From: Clostridiales bacterium
GTDB taxonomy: Bacteria > Bacillota > Clostridia > Christensenellales > Aristaeellaceae
Direction of reading: 5' to 3'
NCBI GenBank assembly: GCA_015056205.1
Contig: SVGS01000005.1
Coordinates: 62,001 to 126,000, forward strand
Length of the DNA: 64,000 bases
Shown here: piece by piece, positions 59,822 through 64,000 of the stretch
Layout: the number at the start of each line of letters is the position of its first letter
Position numbering within the stretch: position 1 is the stretch's first letter
Notes under the pieces: model-generated
Told to the model about the DNA's origin: nothing
Databases searched by the model: none
The model's input: only the letters and a program-made list of their open reading frames with translations
Translations under genes and position numbers: made by a program

Positions 59822-59850
59822 GAACCGCGAGGATTCGAAACCACGACCTG
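59822..59850 (-). repeat. Inverted, diverged att-like repeat, copy 1
   Basis: Twenty-nine bases beginning GAACCGCGAGGATTCGAAAC are repeated exactly at 62238-62266. The core closely resembles the reverse complement of the att sequence (AGGTCGTGG, then TTCGAATCC). Confidence 0.7.
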
Positions 59851-59856
59851 CGGCCG

Positions 59857-60822
59857 GGAACGGAGGGACGGTCTTTTTCGTTCCACACGTTTCGATTGCT
59901 ATTTCATCAGGAATCTGCTAAAGTAACTGCAGGTGATGAAAATGCCGAGAACAGCAAGAAAAATCAGTGAAACAGGCATATATCATGTGATGCTGCGCGG
60001 GATCAACAGGCAGAACATTTTTGAGGACGACCAGGACCGGTTATACTTCATGTCGGTACTTGCTTCCTGCAAGAAAGTGTCCGGCTTTCGACTGCACGCG
60101 TTTGTCCTGATGTCAAATCACATTCACCTGCTGCTTGAGCCGCTGGACGAACCGCTGGATATGATTTTCAGGAGAATCGGTACCAGGTACGCGGTGTGGT
60201 ATAACCGAAAGTATCAGCGAGCCGGTCATTTGTTCCAGGACCGCTTCAGGAGCGAAAACGTCTCCACCGTCCAATACTACCAGACAGTTCTCAGGTATAT
60301 CCTACAAAATCCGATGAAAGCCGGCATGGAGAAACACCCCGGAGAATACAGATGGAGCAGTTATACCGCGTATGAGAAAGGGCAGGGAATCGTAACGGAC
60401 ACACAATACGCGGTTGAACTGTTTGGCGGCAGGGAAACGCTGATTCAATACCTGAAGCAGGATAATGATGATACGGTTATGGATGAAGAGAACCATGACT
60501 GGCGCCTTCGGGATGACGCAGCGAGGCGGATCATGCGGCAGATCACACAGTGTTCCTCCGTCTCCGATTTTCAAAAGCTTGATCCTGATCTTCAGAAAAA
60601 ACACGCAGCTGAAATGTACCAGGAAAGGCTTTCTATGGGCCAGATCGCCCGGCTGACTGGCATGTCCAAGACAACGGTTTTCCGAATCGTTCAGCGCTTC
60701 AAGGACGAACCGTCTGAGGATGGTCAATTGATTCTGAACGAATCGGATGAAACCGACTGGGCTTATGACGCCGGAATGATTTGGTAACGGGTGGAACGAA
60801 AAAGACCGTCCCCCCGTTCCAC
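59857..60822 (+). mobile_element. IS200-like unit with Y1 (REP-associated) transposase
   Basis: The transposase gene is flanked by about 28-base inverted copies: 59857-59886 and 60791-60820 (GGAACG and CGTTCC with GAGGGACGGTC between them, one mismatch between copies). Each end can itself fold, GGAACG pairing with CGTTCC, as do the subterminal hairpins recognised by Y1 transposases. Confidence 0.75.
59942..60787 (+). CDS. REP-associated tyrosine transposase (Y1_Tnp)
   Basis: This is a 281-residue HUH transposase: GIYHVMLRGINRQNIF near the N-terminus, the HUH motif in LMSNHIHLLLEP, and the tyrosine in QTVLRYILQNPMKAGM. The C-terminus contains a helix-turn-helix (MGQIARLTGMSKTTVFRIVQ). Such enzymes cut single-stranded DNA at hairpins and in other bacteria spread REP palindromes. 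AGGTGA is close to the ATG at 59942. It is intact, so the unit may still be active. Confidence 0.88.
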   Translation: MPRTARKISETGIYHVMLRGINRQNIFEDDQDRLYFMSVLASCKKVSGFRLHAFVLMSNHIHLLLEPLDEPLDMIFRRIGTRYAVWYNRKYQRAGHLFQDRFRSENVSTVQYYQTVLRYILQNPMKAGMEKHPGEYRWSSYTAYEKGQGIVTDTQYAVELFGGRETLIQYLKQDNDDTVMDEENHDWRLRDDAARRIMRQITQCSSVSDFQKLDPDLQKKHAAEMYQERLSMGQIARLTGMSKTTVFRIVQRFKDEPSEDGQLILNESDETDWAYDAGMIW

Positions 60823-60850
60823 ATTGTATGCCTGCTGCCAGCGCCTGAGA

Positions 60851-61678
60851 TTAGCTCAATTTTCTGTAATCCCGCGGCGACAGGCCTGTTGCTTTTTTAA
60901 ACGCGTCTCCGAAATAGTTGCTGTCACTGAATCCGCACTGATCCGCAATCTGTGTTACCGACAGATCGGAATTCAACAGCAGGTCACAAGCCTGCCGAAT
61001 CCGGTAATGAACCAGGTATTCCCGAACGCCGAAACCTGTCTCCTGATGAAAAATCCGGGAAAGATATGAAGGACTAACTGCAAAGTGGGCAGCCACCTCC
61101 GGCAGAGTAATCTGTTCTCTGGCATGCTCACAGAGATAGGAAGCGACCTCCCGCATGCGGCCATGAGCCGGGTCTTCATTCCCATCATTCTCCTCCTCTC
61201 CGGCGCGGTATCGCTGCAGGGAAATCAACAGTTCAGCCAGAAGGGTCAGGCATAGGCTTTTTCCCAGGGGCGGCTGATTCTCAAACTCATACAGCATCCG
61301 GTTTACCAGCAGAAGAATGGCTTCCTGCCGCTGAACCGGAGCTTTGATTTTGCCGGCGCGGATTCCGGCCCCTGTAATTTCCGCTTCCAGAAACGTATCA
61401 ATCTGCTTTGCGGTATTTACGGAAAAAGAGATGACATACTTCGTATTCTGTCCGTGGGAAGTAAAATCTGTCTTATGCAGCGTTCCGGCGGGAATCAGCG
61501 CAAAGTCTCCGGTTTGCAGGCGATATGTTCTCTGCCCGATAAATACGCTGCATTTGCCTTCTGCAATATAGTATATCTCATGATACCGGTGAAAGCGTTC
61601 GCTGTCTTCCCGGGCCTGCCCCATCCGGCTTTCCTTCAGAATTTTGAATTCCACTGTCTGGTGCCTTTTTCTATCCAT
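60851..61678 (-). CDS. AraC family transcriptional regulator with cupin domain
   Basis: This is a 275-residue regulator. Residues about 20-100 form a cupin sensor (YHEIYYIAEGKCSVFIGQRT then LQTGDFALIPAGTLHKTDF), and 170-275 form the AraC helix-turn-helix pair (LPEVAAHFAVSPSYLSRIF, then QIADQCGFSDSNYFGDAFKK). It responds to a small ligand, perhaps a sugar. It is divergent from a 59-residue gene whose expression it may control. Confidence 0.92.
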   Translation of the reverse strand: MDRKRHQTVEFKILKESRMGQAREDSERFHRYHEIYYIAEGKCSVFIGQRTYRLQTGDFALIPAGTLHKTDFTSHGQNTKYVISFSVNTAKQIDTFLEAEITGAGIRAGKIKAPVQRQEAILLLVNRMLYEFENQPPLGKSLCLTLLAELLISLQRYRAGEEENDGNEDPAHGRMREVASYLCEHAREQITLPEVAAHFAVSPSYLSRIFHQETGFGVREYLVHYRIRQACDLLLNSDLSVTQIADQCGFSDSNYFGDAFKKATGLSPRDYRKLS

Positions 61679-61920
61679 AGCCCTGTCCTCTATGTTTCTG
61701 TACTGCTTTACAGCCCTCTGCCCGGCAGCGGATGCTTTTCTGAGAGGACATTATATCCGGATTGACTGTCATTTACAACAAAAAATCTGTAATTTTAGCG
61801 ATATTATCCCTATTTTCTGTATCTTTTAATGTAATTTTGTTGTATCATTCATTTCGTTCCGGGAGACAGGCAGTCTTCCTGAGGAACGGCATAAATCAGA
61901 ACTAAAGGAGATTTAAAGAT

Positions 61921-62100
61921 ATGATGATGTATAAAAAAATGAAAGCTTCCGAAAGGAATACCAATGCCATAAGCCGCTTCTTTGAAATGGTCCGGAGAAC
62001 GGACAGCAGGCGCTCAGGCAGCGATGTGGATTTTTACACCCGCAGCGCGATGCCTGCGCTTCTGACCATGCAGTCCTGCTTTAAGCAGGAGCAGCTCTGA
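61921..62100 (+). CDS. 59-residue hypothetical protein
   Basis: Three tandem ATGs open a frame ending in TGA at 62098-62100. AAAGGAG lies ten bases before the first ATG. The product is basic and amphipathic (begins MMMYKKMKASERN, contains ISRFFEMVRRTD, ends SCFKQEQL), with one cysteine and no signal peptide or membrane segment. Not recognised. Its position 240 bases divergent from an AraC regulator and before a terminator supports it being a real gene. Confidence 0.6.
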   Translation: MMMYKKMKASERNTNAISRFFEMVRRTDSRRSGSDVDFYTRSAMPALLTMQSCFKQEQL

Positions 62101-62178
62101 TCAGCTTTTATTCCGGCTGAATCCGGGGAAAAACAGCATATTCAAAGAAGATTTATGATCATGGATTAAAAAACGGCA

Positions 62179-62229
62179 GGGAGCTGTCTCAAAATGATCT
62201 GAAAAGATCATAAGAGGCAGCTCCTTTTT
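62179..62229 (+). terminator. Terminator after the 59-residue gene
   Basis: Arms GGAGCTGTCTC (62180-62190) and GAGGCAGCTCC (62214-62224) enclose an inner GATCT/AGATC hairpin and are followed by TTTTTG. Confidence 0.75.
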
Positions 62230-62237
62230 GTTTGAAT

Positions 62238-62266
62238 GAACCGCGAGGATTCGAAACCACGACCTG
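62238..62266 (-). repeat. Inverted, diverged att-like repeat, copy 2
   Basis: Exact 29-base copy of 59822-59850; it lies 14 bases before the first 85-base hairpin repeat. Confidence 0.7.
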
Positions 62267-62279
62267 TAAGGGAGTGGGC

Positions 62280-62364
62280 AAACGAAGGAAGCGTCAGCCC
62301 AGTGGGCTGTTCGCCGCAAGGCGAAAGCGACCTGAGTTTGTTAGCGCGAAACGAGCGCAGGCGC
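62280..62364. repeat. 85-base hairpin-rich repeat, copy A
   Basis: Identical to 63825-63909. It contains three successive hairpins: CAGCCCA/TGGGCTG, TTCGCC/GGCGAA with a GCAA loop, and GCGC/GCGC. It abuts a gene remnant on its right and is preceded by GTGGG. Confidence 0.85.
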
Positions 62365-62432
62365 TGGATATTCCCAGGAGCAAGCTGATCGAATGGGTGG
62401 ACAATCATTGCGGGCAGGAAGTGATCCTGTGA
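62361..62432 (+). pseudogene. 3' remnant of an unidentified gene
   Basis: Behind repeat A a frame continues for about 23 codons (ALDIPRSKLIEWVDNHCG, then QEVIL) to TGA at 62430-62432. No start codon of its own exists; codons upstream belong to the repeat. It may be the end of the missing partner of the HipA-like kinase gene, which is a guess from position. Confidence 0.4.
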
Positions 62433-62447
62433 TCCGGAAATGACGCG

Positions 62448-62476
62448 TTGAAACTTGCCGGGATACAGGATATAAT
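62448..62476 (+). promoter_or_regulatory. Promoter for the HipA-like gene
   Basis: TTGAAA (62448-62453) and TATAAT (62471-62476) are separated by 17 bases, 38 bases before the start codon. Confidence 0.8.
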
Positions 62477-62514
62477 TAATTGTTTGAAAATGCATCGTTG
62501 AGGAGGTGAGTCCG

Positions 62515-63657
62515 GTGTTTTACCTGAAACAGTATGATACAGTGCTTCTGTCTTTTGAAATCCTCGAAGACCCGCTGGAAGGCCAGAAATGCCGGATTCA
62601 TAAGATTGACGAAGCGCATGCCAACCTGCTCCCCGTCGGTCTGAAAAAGACAGATGAAGGGCTGATGTCCTGGCTGAGGAGCCGCATCATCCCCAAGAAC
62701 CGGGAATATGTGGACGCCCTGCTCGCAAAAAGCGGACTGAGCCATAACGACACAAAAGGCATCCTGCAGGTCTGCCGGGGGCTTTCCCTGAACGACAGCT
62801 ACTGGGTGGTGGAGGAAGGCTTTACCGGAAAGTATGCCGATTACAACCTGTATGACCATGACTTCGTCAAGGTCCTTTCCCTGATCGCCTATACAGGATA
62901 TGGTTCTTCCTCCCGGGCCAAAGGCTTTTCCTCCTCTCCGGAGTTCACGACAACCGGTATGCTGCGGAAGGGATGGCGGAGGCTTGGCGGAAAGGTGCTG
63001 CTCTTCAAGGGCGGCACCAGCGGAGCGGCGAACACGGGCAATGAGCCCTATTCCGAGTTCTACGCGGCCCAGGTTGCGGAGCGGATGGGTATTGAGCATG
63101 TGGCTTATGGATTGTCATACTGGAAGAAATGCCTGTGCTCCACCTGCGAGCTGTTCTGCGATATCGACCATTCCTATGTACCGATCTACCGCTTCATGGA
63201 CAAATGCACGCTGAGAACGGTGGCGGATTACCTCAGGTCCCTGGGAGGATCCTATTATGACAGCTTTGCGGATATGCTGGTGTTTGACGCGCTGATCTGC
63301 AACGAGGACCGCCACTTCGGGAACTTCGGCCTGATGGTTGACAACAAAACGAACCGGCCTTATGCGTTCGCTCCTCTGTTTGATCACGGCCTGTCCCTGT
63401 TCAACTATGCGATGCCGGACGATCTGAAGACGCTGGACGAATACGCGAAGACCCGGTCTTCCGCATACGGGGTGCCCTTCGAAAACATTGTACGGGAGTT
63501 CATCTCCCCGCGGCAGAAGGAGCAGCTGCGGAAGATGATCGGGTTCCGGTTTGAGAAGCATCCTGCCTACAATCTGCCGGCAGAGCGGCTGAAGGCAATC
63601 GAAAAGACCCTGCAGAACAGGGTCCAGGCATTTCTGAGCGTTCCGGATCATGATTAA
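62515..63657 (+). CDS. HipA-like serine/threonine kinase
   Basis: This is a 380-residue protein. Residues about 155-330 form a HipA-type kinase core: KVLLFKGGTSG (ATP-binding Lys), catalytic DALICNEDRHFGNFG and metal-binding FAPLFDHGLSLF. The N-terminal 120 residues differ from classical HipA. HipA toxins phosphorylate glutamyl-tRNA synthetase; the target here is unknown. The start is a GTG at 62515-62517, eight bases from AGGAGG; an upstream GTG in the ribosome site is less likely. No intact antitoxin gene precedes it, but it has its own promoter. Confidence 0.82.
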   Translation: MFYLKQYDTVLLSFEILEDPLEGQKCRIHKIDEAHANLLPVGLKKTDEGLMSWLRSRIIPKNREYVDALLAKSGLSHNDTKGILQVCRGLSLNDSYWVVEEGFTGKYADYNLYDHDFVKVLSLIAYTGYGSSSRAKGFSSSPEFTTTGMLRKGWRRLGGKVLLFKGGTSGAANTGNEPYSEFYAAQVAERMGIEHVAYGLSYWKKCLCSTCELFCDIDHSYVPIYRFMDKCTLRTVADYLRSLGGSYYDSFADMLVFDALICNEDRHFGNFGLMVDNKTNRPYAFAPLFDHGLSLFNYAMPDDLKTLDEYAKTRSSAYGVPFENIVREFISPRQKEQLRKMIGFRFEKHPAYNLPAERLKAIEKTLQNRVQAFLSVPDHD

Positions 63658-63710
63658 TGTGCCTTTGATAACCGGAATGGTTCAATCAACCAAGGGTGTT
63701 TTTCGATAAA

Positions 63711-63736
63711 GTTGTCAAATGGTTGTCAAAATGAGA
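63711..63736 (+). repeat. Direct GTTGTCAAA repeats near the right end of island 2
   Basis: GTTGTCAAATG and GTTGTCAAAATG lie side by side between the kinase gene and the split att site, as expected for integrase arm sites, though island 2 has no integrase. Nothing else is seen in 63658-63801. Confidence 0.5.
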
Positions 63737-63801
63737 ATTTTGAGATTTTCGCAGGCTGTGAGCGTTGATTTATAAGGGATTGCGCTACAGTGATATCCCG
63801 A

Positions 63802-63965
63802 CTACGAATCAAAAGGTCGTGGGGAAACGAAGGAAGCGTCAGCCCAGTGGGCTGTTCGCCGCAAGGCGAAAGCGACCTGAGTTTGTTAGCGCGAAACGAG
63901 CGCAGGCGCCGCTCCAAGGCGTCTGTGCGACGATTGAGCGAACGGATGAATCCCGCCGGGCTCAC
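63802..63965 (+). repeat. Third att copy, split by a 124-base insertion
   Basis: The left half (63802-63823) and right half (63948-63965) match the 43-base att sequence except that TTC between them is replaced by 124 bases (63824-63947). The insert begins with the 85-base repeat copy B and ends with about 38 unrecognised bases. Confidence 0.85.
63825..63909. repeat. 85-base hairpin-rich repeat, copy B
   Basis: Identical to 62280-62364 and preceded by GTGGG as in copy A. It interrupts the third att copy. Confidence 0.88.
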
Positions 63966-64000
63966 CAAATGGAAAGCCACTCCTTGTGGGTGGTTTTTCA
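63965..64000 (+). terminator. Displaced tRNA-Arg terminator, second copy
   Basis: Same nested stem and T run as at 59776-59816 with one base changed in the stem; cut by the window end. Probably the original chromosomal terminator of the tRNA gene. Confidence 0.75.

Noticed and set aside
62208..62495. Reverse-strand frames over both 85-base repeats that share an identical peptide segment
   Set aside because: The shared peptide is a by-product of the repeated DNA; the frames cross the repeat borders and lack ribosome sites.

Overview
The window looks like a chromosome segment of a GC-rich member of the Clostridia, probably a gut or rumen commensal. This is inferred from gene content: an IspH enzyme fused to four ribosomal protein S1 domains, a YesM-type sensor kinase paired with an AraC-type response regulator, an AbrB-like regulator with a zinc ribbon, a MATE exporter, and promoters close to TTGACA-17-TATAAT. 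The species cannot be named from sequence alone.

Positions 1-42,350 are mostly ordinary chromosome in short operons. They hold a DUF2156 and a GNAT protein; an RpiB/LacA-like isomerase; an acyl-CoA ligase carrying an extra anti-sigma-like C-terminus, followed by a collapsed sensor gene; and a sugar-uptake locus (6.4-17 kb) with a two-component system, a binding protein, two permeases, a GH31 glycosidase, two zinc dehydrogenases and an amidohydrolase. A reverse-strand operon (17-23.6 kb) follows: rhamnose mutarotase, an adenosine-deaminase-like protein with an added Rossmann-like domain, an HD-GYP protein, a frameshifted cytidylate-kinase-like gene and a MATE transporter. Next come an acetylesterase, a MutS-like ATPase and a threonine aldolase; a secreted papain-fold peptidase overlapping a small HTH gene; a CofE-like protein; the cmk-plsC-ispH/rpsA operon; AbrB, YfbR, an LCP ligase, a flippase, MgtE with a long leader, and a cytoplasmic GH13 amylase.

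From 42,348 the window is a nested integration site in a tRNA-Arg(ACG) gene. Island 1 (42,380-59,776) is bounded by a 43-base repeat of the 3' half of the tRNA. It carries a tyrosine integrase and excisionase, a VapE-type ATPase, a CHC2 primase, a MobV-like relaxase next to an array of short hairpins, a ParM/ParR-like pair, a DUF6076 gene with a sigma-like gene, three ECF sigma genes with two paralogous membrane anti-sigma-like proteins and a signal peptidase, an AlbA_2/Schlafen-like regulator with 13-base repeats, and TnpV. The island brings a terminator placed directly behind the tRNA it interrupted.

Island 2 (59,777 to about 63,965) lies in tandem. It has no integrase but carries a REP-associated (Y1) transposase unit, an AraC regulator divergent from a 59-residue peptide gene, and a HipA-like kinase without an intact partner. 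Its right end is a third copy of the att sequence, split by an insertion that contains one of two identical 85-base hairpin-rich repeats; the other copy lies beside a gene remnant upstream of the kinase. The tRNA terminator is present behind both right-hand att copies. The strongest leads for undescribed biology are the deaminase fusion operon, the triple ECF cassette on a mobile element, the 85-base repeat, the mgtE leader and the hairpin array beside the relaxase.
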